Shown piece after piece: positions 1 through 7,309 of a stretch of DNA of 64,000 nucleotides. Both the position numbers and the translations under genes were made by a program. The notes under the pieces are model-generated. The model searched no databases. It was not told where the DNA came from and was given only the letters and a program-made list of their open reading frames with translations. The DNA is taken from NCBI GenBank assembly GCA_965230065.1, contig OZ245942.1:7130001-7194000 (forward strand), given 5' to 3'. How positions within the stretch are numbered: the first letter of the stretch is position 1; each line of letters starts with the position of its first letter. This DNA comes from G965230065 sp965230065 (GTDB taxonomy: Bacteria; Bacteroidota; Bacteroidia; Cytophagales; Cyclobacteriaceae).

Positions 1-288
1 AAAGATGCTTCTGAAAGAATCATAGTCAACGGGCAAGCCGGCTACTTCAGGTGAAATGGCTGTCCCCCCTGCTTCATTGATGTACCTGAAAATTCTCATC
101 ATGTGCCCTCGCTCTTCGTCTGACTGGTTATAGAAAAACTCGGCAGCATTTTGAAAACCACCGCGGTCGCACCAGGAAGCCATAGAGAGATAGATTGCCG
201 ATGATTTGGCTTCCATCTGGATCTGCTCATTCAGTAATCGTTCAATATCTTCAGAAAGTGATGTTTTTAATCTTACAATATCTTTCAT
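1..288 (-). CDS. ftnA: Ferritin, N-terminal 96 residues (C-terminus outside window)
   Basis: Translating the minus strand from the ATG at 288 gives a protein starting MKDIVRLKTSLSEDIERLLN and continuing with EQIQMEAKSSAIYLSMASWC and the segment NQSDEERGHMMRIFRYINEAGG. This is the first half of a bacterial non-haem ferritin four-helix bundle, with ferroxidase-type ligands (E in helix A, E-x-x-H in EERGH in helix B). Ferritins oxidise Fe(II) and store it as a mineral inside a 24-mer in the cytoplasm. The reading frame is open to position 1, so roughly the last 75-80 residues lie outside. A second ferritin-like fold (DUF2383) is encoded at 6678-7124. The family call is secure; the exact paralogue is not. 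Confidence 0.9.
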   Translation of the reverse strand, partial: MKDIVRLKTSLSEDIERLLNEQIQMEAKSSAIYLSMASWCDRGGFQNAAEFFYNQSDEERGHMMRIFRYINEAGGTAISPEVAGLPVDYDSFRSIF

Positions 289-512
289 GTTTTTAATGCT
301 TTTTAGGGTTTTACTATCTTATTACCTACTGCAAAATATACAAACTTGTTGCTAAAAGCATACAATTTTGCCTGAATAATCACAATTCGTAATCAGTCTA
401 AATTTAACTGGAAAGCCAATAATTATTAAACGGTTGTAAAATTACATTTTGGACCGGATGCGTTATATGTGTCTTCGTGAATTGAAAAGAGAAGGAAAAA
501 AGCATAATAAAA

Positions 513-556
513 GTGTCCGCCACTTCTTGCAAAACGGCACAAGAAGTGGCGGACAC
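513..556 (-). terminator. Perfect 17-bp hairpin, likely rho-independent terminator
   Basis: Arms 513-529 and 540-556 are exact inverted complements (17 bp, 10-nt loop). On the minus strand the stem is followed by TTTTATTATG and lies just beyond the stop of the minus-strand gene 595-945. On the plus strand a T6 run starts near 564. A second small hairpin (agaaag-tcgc-ctttct) sits at about 570-585. The rest of the 289-594 gap is AT-rich and holds no ORF. Confidence 0.7.
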
Positions 557-594
557 CTCGAAATTTTTTAGAAAGTCGCCTTTCTAACCTCGGA

Positions 595-945
595 TTAAAA
601 ATAAGGTTTGTGCAATCGCTCGTGGATGATGCTGTTCAGTTCCAGCATAACACGGGTACCTGCCAAAAGTTCTTTTAATTGAATAACCTGTGACAAGGTA
701 AGTGCATAGCAATGATTGCAACCGTGGGGCGTTATAATCTCTACATCAGATGAATTTTCTACATTACTGGCCATGGCATGAAGATCTACATTATCTACCA
801 TGCGTTTGAGGCAAAAAAAGCAAGGCACATTGACTTCTGTTTTTTTACCATCAAATTCTAAAATAAAATAATGGTTTTTGTCACACTGGCTTACTTTGCC
901 AAAGGGTGTAGAAAATATTTCAGTCTGTGTTAGTGTTTCAACCAT
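595..945 (-). CDS. Conserved hypothetical protein with two CxxC motifs
   Basis: A 116-residue soluble protein that I do not recognise by name. It contains two Cys pairs, CFFC (about residues 42-45) and GCNHC (about 75-79), which could together bind one zinc ion. Between them is a short acidic helix, and the C-terminal third is predicted helical (LSQVIQLKELLAGTRVMLEL). There is no signal peptide or membrane segment. It starts with ATG at 945 and ends at a strong hairpin terminator (513-556). The gene lies 81 bp downstream of the DUF3127 gene on the same strand and could share its transcript. The zinc-site reading is inference. Confidence 0.6.
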   Translation of the reverse strand: MVETLTQTEIFSTPFGKVSQCDKNHYFILEFDGKKTEVNVPCFFCLKRMVDNVDLHAMASNVENSSDVEIITPHGCNHCYALTLSQVIQLKELLAGTRVMLELNSIIHERLHKPYF

Positions 946-1026
946 GCAATGAATTTTGAATATGCAGGCACAAAACTAATACCTATTTAAAATTAATCCA
1001 AATAAAAACCGGAAGAACACTTACAC

Positions 1027-1413
1027 TTAGAATGGCAGGTCTTCCTGTGAATCATCATCAGCTGAAAAAATCTCCTGGCTGGGCTGAGAAGCTGATGGTG
1101 TGGTAGCCTGAGACTGCTGCGGAGGTGCCTGGGCTCCTGCCTGCTGCACTTTCCATGCCTGTAAAGAAGTAAAGTATTTTACGTTCCCCTGGGGGTCGGT
1201 CCACTTTCTTCCTTTCAGGTTTAAGCTTACGATTACTTCCTGCCCTACTGAAAAGCTATCGAGCATGGCACACTTGTCCTGAATACACTCAAATTTCAAT
1301 AGCTCCGGGTACTGGGGGTTATCGGCATATTCTAATACAAATTCTCTTTTCTTGAAGCTATCTGATATTTGAACAGTATCAAAAATCTCAACAATTTTTC
1401 CTTGTACTTCCAT
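1027..1413 (-). CDS. DUF3127 OB-fold protein with SSB-like acidic C-terminal tail
   Basis: A 128-residue protein. Residues 1-90 match the DUF3127 family (MEVQGKIVEIFDTVQISDSF, then KKREFVLEY, and GRKWTDPQGNVKYFTSLQAW), a small OB-type fold common in Bacteroidota. Residues 91-115 are a low-complexity Ala/Pro/Gln/Ser linker. The last residues read DDDSQEDLPF, resembling the acidic tip of bacterial SSB (consensus close to DDDIPF), which docks repair and replication proteins. The OB-linker-acidic-tip layout copies that of SSB in miniature. PriA and RecQ, both SSB-tip binders in other bacteria, are encoded elsewhere in this window. DNA binding is inference. Confidence 0.8.
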   Translation of the reverse strand: MEVQGKIVEIFDTVQISDSFKKREFVLEYADNPQYPELLKFECIQDKCAMLDSFSVGQEVIVSLNLKGRKWTDPQGNVKYFTSLQAWKVQQAGAQAPPQQSQATTPSASQPSQEIFSADDDSQEDLPF

Positions 1414-1518
1414 GTAAACACAATTTTTCTTTAAAAATATTATCAGCTGCTAAAGTAATAATTATGCAGTGGAGTTTCTAGCTTTTTGACTACTAAAGCC
1501 ACAAACGGTATGCCGCCC

Positions 1519-1589
1519 AGCTATTAGTCACAAGCTACAAGCTTAGTATGATAAGCAAGCTAATAACTTGTGGCTTGTAGCTAGCAGCT
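1519..1589. repeat. Intergenic word-repeat palindrome A
   Basis: The left arm carries words like CACAAGCTACAAGC and the right arm, beginning near 1563, carries their complements (ACTTGTGGCTTGTAGCTAG). About 20 of 27 positions pair, with several further G-U pairs if transcribed. It lies in the 335-bp gap between the divergently transcribed DUF3127 gene and the small membrane protein at 1749. The rest of that gap is AT-rich, probably promoter DNA. It has the same architecture, but different words, as the elements at 22661, 28426, 44218 and 56243. Confidence 0.55.
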
Positions 1590-1748
1590 TTCAGATGTAA
1601 GAAGTAGCCTAAAATAACATTCAGAAAACAGGGTGATTTTTAACCCTCACTGGCAAACAGGTTCAGTTTTTGTGTGTTATCATTATATAAACTGAACAAA
1701 ATTTTAATGTTTTCCATTGATCGCACGATTTTTTTAAACTGAGTTGTT

Positions 1749-1961
1749 ATGCCTATTGACGTGATTATTTTATGTGCCCTTTCAGCTGTGTCGGTGCTTG
1801 CTGTATATATAAAAGTTATCCGGGACCAGCATTCCGGAAAATCAGGAAATGACGGAGGATTAGCCGAAGAGGTTGACTTCCCTAAACTGGATTTGCCTCC
1901 AGGCGTTACCCTGCCTATCGACGGCCCCAGCGTAAGAAGGGATGAGGAAGTATTGATATAA
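1749..1961 (+). CDS. Small single-pass membrane protein
   Basis: A 70-residue protein with one N-terminal hydrophobic segment (about residues 4-22, VIILCALSAVSVLAVYI) followed by a basic stretch and an acidic, Pro-rich tail ending DGPSVRRDEEVLI. By the positive-inside rule the tail should face the cytoplasm. I do not recognise a family. ATG start at 1749; a strong terminator begins one base after the stop, which supports this as a real single-gene transcript. The function is unknown. Confidence 0.5.
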   Translation: MPIDVIILCALSAVSVLAVYIKVIRDQHSGKSGNDGGLAEEVDFPKLDLPPGVTLPIDGPSVRRDEEVLI

Positions 1962-1997
1962 AAAATGCTTAGCAGTAGAGCTACTGCTAAGCATTTT
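1962..1997. terminator. Bidirectional terminator between convergent genes
   Basis: AAAATGCTTAGCAGTAG (1962-1978) is perfectly complementary to 1981-1997, a 17-bp stem with a minimal loop and A/T-rich flanks on both sides. It starts immediately after the stop of 1749-1961 and lies 28 bp from the end of the convergent gene 2026-2394, so it can serve both. Confidence 0.8.
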
Positions 1998-2025
1998 AAA
2001 TAAAATTTGAGTAAATGTAAATTTA

Positions 2026-2394
2026 CTAGCGATTAGCTAACTTGAGCACATTGGCCTCAATGTCATAATTCTTTAAAATTTTCTGAACATAAGCATTATA
2101 GCCATGGGTTACGAGCAGAAAAAACTTACCATTTTTTATCCGGGCAATATTTGAAAAAAGTTTCCAGCGGCTGATTACATTATTTTCATCTTTATCCTTG
2201 CTGTCCACTATCTCAAAATAATCTTTGCCCAATAACGTTTGCCCGGTGAGGTCAGGCGCATAAGCTTGCTCAGATTCTTTCTCAATGAATTTAGTAGGTT
2301 GTTCAAAATCAGGCAAATCTGCCTTGATGTTCTTATAACCCTTACTTTCTAACAATTGAACAGCAGTATACGCTGCTTTTTCTTTTTTGCTCAT
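2026..2394 (-). CDS. Conserved hypothetical cytoplasmic protein
   Basis: A 122-residue protein, very Lys/Asp/Glu-rich, without signal peptide or membrane segment. The first part (KKEKAAYTAVQLLESKGYKN) is a predicted helix. The C-terminal half (FSNIARIKNGKFFLLVTHGYNAYVQKILKNYDIEANVLKL) alternates strands and helices and could be a small alpha/beta nuclease-like or binding fold, but no catalytic motif is evident. ATG at 2394. Upstream lie an 18-nt perfect palindrome (2536-2553) and a 7-bp hairpin (2560-2582), so this gene is the obvious candidate for whatever binds there. The function is not assigned. Confidence 0.5.
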   Translation of the reverse strand: MSKKEKAAYTAVQLLESKGYKNIKADLPDFEQPTKFIEKESEQAYAPDLTGQTLLGKDYFEIVDSKDKDENNVISRWKLFSNIARIKNGKFFLLVTHGYNAYVQKILKNYDIEANVLKLANR

Positions 2395-2535
2395 CGTGTA
2401 TATAAGTTTTTAAGTGATAGACATAAACAATAGAACACCGCTTCACTGTTACAGCGAATTTCAGAAACCTTGAAAATATTATGAATTAGGACGGCACGAG
2501 AATTTTTTCATACAAGACTTGGCATAACCCCAAGA

Positions 2536-2553
2536 TTTATACAATTGTATAAA
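2536..2553. promoter_or_regulatory. 18-nt perfect palindrome, operator-like
   Basis: TTTATACAATTGTATAAA is a perfect inverted repeat in the 319-bp gap between 2394 and 2714. It recalls the MarR/OhrR type of operator (TACAATT dyads) and lies about 145 bp upstream of the minus-strand gene 2026-2394. No MarR-family gene is in the window. The binding protein is unknown. Confidence 0.4.
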
Positions 2554-2559
2554 CGAGTT

Positions 2560-2582
2560 TTTACGGCCTTTTGTTCCGTAAA
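2560..2582. promoter_or_regulatory. Small perfect hairpin in leader region
   Basis: TTTACGG (2560-2566) pairs exactly with CCGTAAA (2576-2582) around a 9-nt loop. It sits seven bases from the 18-nt palindrome, upstream of the minus-strand gene 2026-2394. It may be part of a leader RNA or a second operator; nothing in the sequence decides which. Confidence 0.3.
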
Positions 2583-2684
2583 GTTACAAAAAATTAAGTA
2601 AGATAAGAAAAACTTACACAACAACTATTTACTAAACAGGAAATGTTGCTGTTTCACAAATATTTACAATCTTATTAGTAGAAA

Positions 2685-2697
2685 GGCTTTCCAAGCC
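2685..2697 (-). terminator. Probable terminator after the sulfatase gene
   Basis: GGCTT (2685-2689) pairs with AAGCC (2693-2697). On the minus strand the stem is followed by TTTCT and lies 16 bp beyond the stop of 2714-4081. The stem is short, so confidence is limited. Confidence 0.4.
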
Positions 2698-2713
2698 GCC
2701 TTATGAAAAAGTG

Positions 2714-4081
2714 TCAATTAGAAGCGTTTGGTTTGGGAGTTGATGACCAAAGTGAAGACTCAGTACGGTTCTTCTGCACATATTCCTCAATTTTTTTAAT
2801 GATGCCGGCATATTGGCCTGAAATATTGTTGGTTTCGCCTAAATCAACAGATAAGTCATACAATTCCCAGGGTTGGTCGGGGGATAGTTTAACGGCTTTC
2901 CACTTTCCCCACCGAACGGCCTGTTGGAAACCACGCTCATAAAACTCCCAATATAAAAAGCGACCTGATGTATCTTGCGGTTTGCCCAGTAAAGTAGGAA
3001 GTACACTGATGCCATCCACTTGTGAGGGACTTTCAGTACCAGCAATATCGGCCAGTGTGGGTAACACATCGGGAAAATACCAGTGCAAATCGCTGGAAGT
3101 GTCAGGAGCTATTTTTCCCGGAGAACGTACAATCATGGGCGTCCGAATGCCCCCTTCATACATATCGCGTTTGTGCCCTTTTAATGGCCCCGAACTATCA
3201 AAACGGCCTTCCCATCTTTTAGCTGCCCCGTTGTCAGAGCAAAAGAAAACGATGGTATTTTCATCAATACCTGTTTCTTTGAGCAAAGTCATGATTTTAC
3301 CAATATCAGCATCCATTCTTGTCACCATGGCGGCATGCACTTTGGCATCTTCTTCCCAGTCTTTATCGGCATACATGCCTAAATCCGGTATCTGGTATTT
3401 ATCATGCGGAATGGTATAGGGAAGGTACAGGAAAAAAGTAGTGTCCTGATGATTCTCAATAAAATTGAGGGCAAAATCGGTGAACAAATCGTGGGAATAC
3501 TGCTCTTGTTTCCCGTCAAGATTACCCTCCAAAACTACGGAATCCTGGTTGTGCCAGAGGTAAGGCGGGTAATACTCGTGAGCATTGCGCTGGTTCAAGT
3601 ACCCAAACCACTCGTCAAAGCCCTGTTCATTGGGAACCCCGGAAGTACGTGGCTCTCCCAATCCCCATTTCCCGGTCATTCCTGTAACGTATCCCGCTTC
3701 TTTCAGCACTTCGGCTACAGTAATATCTTCTGTGTTCAATGGCACCCTGCCTTGCGGCGGCACGCCTCCCGTTTTGGACATATTGCCCCGCACTGTGGTA
3801 TGCCCGGTGTGCTGCCCCGTCATCAATACAGAACGGGAAGGTGCACAAACGGGGGAACCGGCATAGCATTGGGTAAAGCGCATGCCTTCCGCAGCCAGTT
3901 GGTCAATATGCGGTGTTTGGATCACTTCCTGCCCGTAGCACCCCAGGTCGCCATATCCCAGGTCGTCGGCCATGATGAAAATGATGTTTGGTGAAGATTG
4001 GATTTCAGCATTTTCAACAGTTTCTTTTGATTGCGAACATGCGAAAAGAAAGATAAAAGGCAGCCAATAATATATGCTCAT
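2714..4081 (-). CDS. Sulfatase (arylsulfatase-type) lipoprotein
   Basis: A 455-residue S1-family sulfatase that hydrolyses sulfate esters, probably on algal or other sulfated glycans. The N-terminus is a lipoprotein signal with the lipobox ending LFAC at Cys15, so the enzyme should be anchored in the envelope. The metal-binding start MADDLGYGDLGCYG (residues 37-50) is followed by C79-A-P-S-R, the Cys-type sulfatase motif whose Cys is converted to formylglycine. GKWGLG replaces the more common GKWHLG, a variant I associate with a subset of S1 enzymes. A later SDNG supplies metal ligands. The length is normal. It is the second gene of a pair with the SGNH hydrolase 10 bp upstream, suggesting joint deacylation and desulfation of one polysaccharide. 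Confidence 0.9.
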   Translation of the reverse strand: MSIYYWLPFIFLFACSQSKETVENAEIQSSPNIIFIMADDLGYGDLGCYGQEVIQTPHIDQLAAEGMRFTQCYAGSPVCAPSRSVLMTGQHTGHTTVRGNMSKTGGVPPQGRVPLNTEDITVAEVLKEAGYVTGMTGKWGLGEPRTSGVPNEQGFDEWFGYLNQRNAHEYYPPYLWHNQDSVVLEGNLDGKQEQYSHDLFTDFALNFIENHQDTTFFLYLPYTIPHDKYQIPDLGMYADKDWEEDAKVHAAMVTRMDADIGKIMTLLKETGIDENTIVFFCSDNGAAKRWEGRFDSSGPLKGHKRDMYEGGIRTPMIVRSPGKIAPDTSSDLHWYFPDVLPTLADIAGTESPSQVDGISVLPTLLGKPQDTSGRFLYWEFYERGFQQAVRWGKWKAVKLSPDQPWELYDLSVDLGETNNISGQYAGIIKKIEEYVQKNRTESSLWSSTPKPNASN

Positions 4082-4091
4082 AGAACAGCGA

Positions 4092-4760
4092 TTAATTCTT
4101 TAAAAAAGGTTTTACTTGTTTGCTCCAGATTTTATAACCTGCTGGTGTCATGTGCAGGCTGTCTTTCAGGTAAAGTTGGGGCATAGGACGGCCATTATCT
4201 CCCAACATGGGTGAAAAAACATCAATATAAGTAAGGTTATCTTTTTGTTGGCAATATGAAGCAATCAGTGCGTTGGCCTCTTGCATCTGAGTTGATAAAT
4301 TCCATCGTCTGGGACTGGGCTTGATAGAAATAAAGCCGATTTGGGCATTCGGAAAATTACTTTCCACCTTTCCAACAAACTCCTTAAAATCTTCCAAAAT
4401 AGTTTCGGATGATTTGCCGGCAGCCACGTCGTTATCTCCTTCATAATACACAATTTTGGCGGGTTCGTATTTTTTCACCAACTGGTCGAAGTAATAATTG
4501 GCATCGCTGGCCTGCGACCCCCCAAAGCCCCGGTTGATGACGTCGTATTTCTTGAATTTTTGCTCAGCGTCTTTCCACATGCGGATAGAAGAACTGCCGA
4601 CGAACACCGTTCCGTTTTTTTCAGGCGGGTTGATTTTGTCCAGGGAATCATATTGATTGATTTGCCCTGAAAACCGCAAAGGATCAGGGTCTTGCTGCGC
4701 ATGCAGTGGAAAAACAAGACATAATGCAAGCAGGGTAAGAAGGTAATGGGTTGTAGTCAT
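4092..4760 (-). CDS. Secreted SGNH/GDSL-family hydrolase
   Basis: A 222-residue protein with a cleavable signal peptide (hydrophobic to about residue 19, ending HAQQ). The SGNH blocks are visible: GSSSIRMW (block I nucleophile Ser), GFGGSQ (block II Gly), EGDND (block III Asn) and DSLHMTPAGY (block V Asp-x-x-His). Such enzymes are esterases or lipases, and secreted ones in Bacteroidota are often carbohydrate deacetylases. It precedes the sulfatase gene on the same strand with a 10-bp gap, almost certainly co-transcribed. Start ATG at 4760. The substrate cannot be read from sequence. Confidence 0.85.
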   Translation of the reverse strand: MTTTHYLLTLLALCLVFPLHAQQDPDPLRFSGQINQYDSLDKINPPEKNGTVFVGSSSIRMWKDAEQKFKKYDVINRGFGGSQASDANYYFDQLVKKYEPAKIVYYEGDNDVAAGKSSETILEDFKEFVGKVESNFPNAQIGFISIKPSPRRWNLSTQMQEANALIASYCQQKDNLTYIDVFSPMLGDNGRPMPQLYLKDSLHMTPAGYKIWSKQVKPFLKN

Positions 4761-4820
4761 GGTTGTGGTTTTTGTTCAAAAAAAATGAATTTTTTGTCAG
4801 GAATCAAATTGATAGGCGGA

Positions 4821-4851
4821 TATACTTCAAATTGAAGTTGTTTTAAGTATA
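4821..4851. promoter_or_regulatory. Nested inverted repeats between divergent genes
   Basis: ACTTCAA (4824-4830) and TTGAAGT (4832-4838) form a 15-nt palindrome. Overlapping it, TATACTT (4821-4827) and AAGTATA (4845-4851) form a wider pair. The left half-site is shared, so the two pairings are mutually exclusive. The 145-bp spacer separates the start of the SGNH gene (minus) from the Pr6Pr-type gene (plus), a natural place for an operator. Confidence 0.35.
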
Positions 4852-4905
4852 TTCAATGCTTAGATATACAAGTAAGCTATACGAAAACTGCATAATTAAA
4901 ATCGT

Positions 4906-5559
4906 ATGACACCCCATCACCTTTATAAGAAACACTTCCTCATCATTGGTGCAACCCTGGCCTGGGTAGCGGTGGTTTTACAATATTATTTAATACTGCA
5001 AAACAGCGCTGCTTCCGTACCCGAAACCACCATACGGTTTTTTAGTTTTTTCACCATTTTGACCAATACACTCGTAGCTATTTATTTTTCTGTGATCTTG
5101 GGCAGGGCTTCCCGCCTAAAAAACTTTTTTCTACACCCGGGGACCCTGACGGCAATTACAGTTTATATTACAGTGGTAGGCATTGTGTATCAGTTTGTAC
5201 TGCGGAAAATTTGGGAACCACAAGGCTTACAAATGGTTATAGATGAGCTACTGCACTCGGTGAATCCTCTGTACTTTATACTTTTCTGGTATTTATTTGA
5301 AGACAAATCCGGGATACACTGGCGTCAAGTTCCTGCCTGGCTTGCCTATCCCCTACTTTACCTGGTGTATATACTGGGCAGAGGATATTTTTCAGGGTTT
5401 TACCCCTATCCTTTTGTAAATATTGAATTACTTGGGCTTGAAGAAGTAGTACTCAACAGTGTTGTATTGCTGTGCGTATTTGTAGGTTTTTCTGCCATGT
5501 ACATTGGCATCGGAAAACACCTGGAAAAAGGCACAATACGAGCAGTCAGTAACAAATAA
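4906..5559 (+). CDS. Pr6Pr-family integral membrane protein
   Basis: A 217-residue protein with about six hydrophobic segments, matching the Pr6Pr family of six-helix bacterial membrane proteins of unknown biochemical role. Telling parts are IRFFSFFTILTNTLVAIYFS near residues 44-64, the second half with VNPLYFILFWYLFEDKSGIHWRQ in pieces, and the YPFVN segment around residue 168 after LYLVYILGRGYFSGFYPY. The length is normal. It is convergent with the YihY gene; 19 bp separates the two stop codons with no obvious terminator. The function is unknown even for the family. Confidence 0.75.
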   Translation: MTPHHLYKKHFLIIGATLAWVAVVLQYYLILQNSAASVPETTIRFFSFFTILTNTLVAIYFSVILGRASRLKNFFLHPGTLTAITVYITVVGIVYQFVLRKIWEPQGLQMVIDELLHSVNPLYFILFWYLFEDKSGIHWRQVPAWLAYPLLYLVYILGRGYFSGFYPYPFVNIELLGLEEVVLNSVVLLCVFVGFSAMYIGIGKHLEKGTIRAVSNK

Positions 5560-5578
5560 TACTAATAGCATCAAAAGC

Positions 5579-6523
5579 TTAGGCTGTTTCGGAAGAAGAA
5601 ACTTCCTTTGCTTCAGTATCCGGCTTCTGCACTGTACGATGGGCCTTGCTGGTAGGCTTGATGCCCGAGCCAAAATTACGGGCAAAAACCTGGGTAAACT
5701 CGGCCCCGAAAAATACAATAAGGCAGGAATAGAAAACCCACAACATAATCAGCACAACTGAACCTGCCACGCCATAAACAGATACGGGGTCTGACTGACC
5801 AAAATACAAACCAATGCCAAACTTACCAACCACAAATAATATGGCAGTAATAAGGGCTCCAATCCAGGTATCACGCCAGGAAATTTTTACATCGGGTAAT
5901 ACTTTAAACATGAGCGCAAAAACTACTGTGATGACAGCCAGGGATACCAGCATTTCTACTACAAAAAATACTGGCACCATAAAGTCTGGTAATTGCGCAT
6001 TGATCCAGTTGCTCAAAGAAGACAGCACGGTGGTAATCAGCAGTGAAATAAGTAATAAAAACCCTAAAGCAATTACCAAACCTAATGAAGTAGCCCGGTC
6101 AATAGCTACTTTTTTAATACCTGCGGCATCTTTGTTTACTTCTACTTCCCATATTTGGTTCAAAGATATTTGGAGTTGATAAAAAACCCCCGTAGCCCCA
6201 AATAAAAGTGTGGCGATACCTATGATGATGGCAATTGGGGTTTGCCCCGGGTCACTGGCATTTTGTATCATGGTTTCAATAGAGTTCGCGGCATCTTTCC
6301 CAATCATACTACTAATTTGGGTTGAAATTTCACCTTGAACCGCTTCTTTTTCCAGGAAAAACCCAGCTACATTTACCGTGATAATGAGCAAAGCAGGTAA
6401 TGAAAAAATAGCATAATAAGCCACCACGGCACTCAGCCGGAAAGGCTCGTCATCGTTCCATTCTTTGAAAGTTTTCTTTAACAAAAAAGGTAAATCCTTC
6501 AGTGTAATTTTATGTTTTTCCAT
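5579..6523 (-). CDS. YihY/BrkB-family inner-membrane protein
   Basis: Six-helix membrane protein of the YihY/BrkB (virulence factor BrkB, formerly RNase BN) family. The family's N-terminal helix FRLSAVVAYYAIFSLPALLI and the later SWRDTWIGALITAILFVVGK and SVYGVAGSVVLIMLWVFYS segments are clear. The open frame continues upstream to a TTG at 6559, but the ATG at 6523 (MEKHKITLKDLPFLLKKTFK) gives the usual N-terminus and about 314 residues, so I use it. The C-terminal tail after the last helix is hydrophilic and cytoplasmic. The transport substrate is not established for the family. Confidence 0.85.
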   Translation of the reverse strand: MEKHKITLKDLPFLLKKTFKEWNDDEPFRLSAVVAYYAIFSLPALLIITVNVAGFFLEKEAVQGEISTQISSMIGKDAANSIETMIQNASDPGQTPIAIIIGIATLLFGATGVFYQLQISLNQIWEVEVNKDAAGIKKVAIDRATSLGLVIALGFLLLISLLITTVLSSLSNWINAQLPDFMVPVFFVVEMLVSLAVITVVFALMFKVLPDVKISWRDTWIGALITAILFVVGKFGIGLYFGQSDPVSVYGVAGSVVLIMLWVFYSCLIVFFGAEFTQVFARNFGSGIKPTSKAHRTVQKPDTEAKEVSSSETA

Positions 6524-6677
6524 AGCCACAGCATATTTGTTTACCCAGTTAAGTAACAAATTATATGCGAAGGGGCAGGTAATGGGAATGATGAAAGTTT
6601 AATACAAAATATTATTGATTATACCGAATATCCATTAGAAAAGAGCGGAATTAATTCCTCAATACTGTGGAAAATAT

Positions 6678-7124
6678 CTAATCATATTGTGCTTCCAGCT
6701 CTTCAACCCTGCGCAAAGCTTCCGCTATTCTGCACATTTGGTCGTTCAAAATTGCTCGTACATTTGAGGGCAGGTTCGTATCTTCCAGCACTTTCTGGTA
6801 TTCATGAATGGCTGCTTTTTCGCCCCTGATGCACTCTTCCAGCATGGCTTCATTGTTATTGTCTGCGTAGGCGGCCCTTAGGTTCATCCAGGTATAGTGC
6901 AGGTTGCCGGGAATATCTTTATCTTCCTCTGGGTCTCCGCCCAGTCCTGATACAAGGGTGCGGATTTCCTGGACAAACCCATTCCGCTGATACGCATAGG
7001 TCTCCATAAAATTTACCAGCTCCGGCTGATCTACAAGCTCTGACGCTTTCCGGTATCCATGCGCCACATCATAATTCCTTTTCAACAGACCATTCAACTG
7101 ATCTGATAAATACGAGGTATCCAT
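6678..7124 (-). CDS. PA2169/DUF2383 four-helix-bundle protein
   Basis: A 148-residue all-helical protein of the PA2169 (DUF2383) family, a ferritin-like four-helix fold found as a stress-associated protein. The N-terminal segment LSDQLNGLLKRNYDVAHGYR and the C-terminal part with CIRGEKAAIHEYQKVLED fit the family, including the Glu/His positions typical of ferritin-like metal sites. It is cytoplasmic. A sigma-54-like promoter lies just upstream (7166-7182), placing the start of transcription about 31 nt before the ATG. Whether this member binds metal is unknown. Confidence 0.8.
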   Translation of the reverse strand: MDTSYLSDQLNGLLKRNYDVAHGYRKASELVDQPELVNFMETYAYQRNGFVQEIRTLVSGLGGDPEEDKDIPGNLHYTWMNLRAAYADNNNEAMLEECIRGEKAAIHEYQKVLEDTNLPSNVRAILNDQMCRIAEALRRVEELEAQYD

Positions 7125-7165
7125 TGTTAGTTTTTTAGGTCAAAAAATACTTTTGCCCTAAAGTT

Positions 7166-7182
7166 TGCCAATCTTATGCCAA
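7166..7182 (-). promoter_or_regulatory. Candidate sigma-54 promoter of the DUF2383 gene
   Basis: Read on the minus strand the site is TTGGCATAAGATTGGCA. It matches the -24/-12 consensus TGGCAC-N5-TTGCA with the invariant GG and GC exactly 12 bp apart. The predicted start point, near 7155, leaves a 31-nt leader before the ATG at 7124. A similar site with the same leader length precedes the DUF4251 gene. Confidence 0.45.
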
Positions 7183-7266
7183 CGGCTAATAACTGCCCCT
7201 AAGGATATTTTTGCTGCTTTATTGTAGATGTACCTACACGACAACTACCAACAAATTGGGGAAGGA

Positions 7267-7283
7267 TTGGCATATATTGCCAA
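7267..7283. promoter_or_regulatory. TTGGCA-N5-TGCCAA dyad
   Basis: A perfect 6-bp inverted repeat with a 5-bp spacer, followed by a third half-site (ATGCCAA). It lies 27 bp beyond the stop of the acyl-CoA dehydrogenase and about 145 bp upstream of the DUF2383 start, in the spacer that also holds the sigma-54-like site. It could be an operator or an upstream activator site for that promoter. Confidence 0.3.
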
Positions 7284-7309
7284 ATGCCAACCTTATGAAT
7301 ACCACTTTT

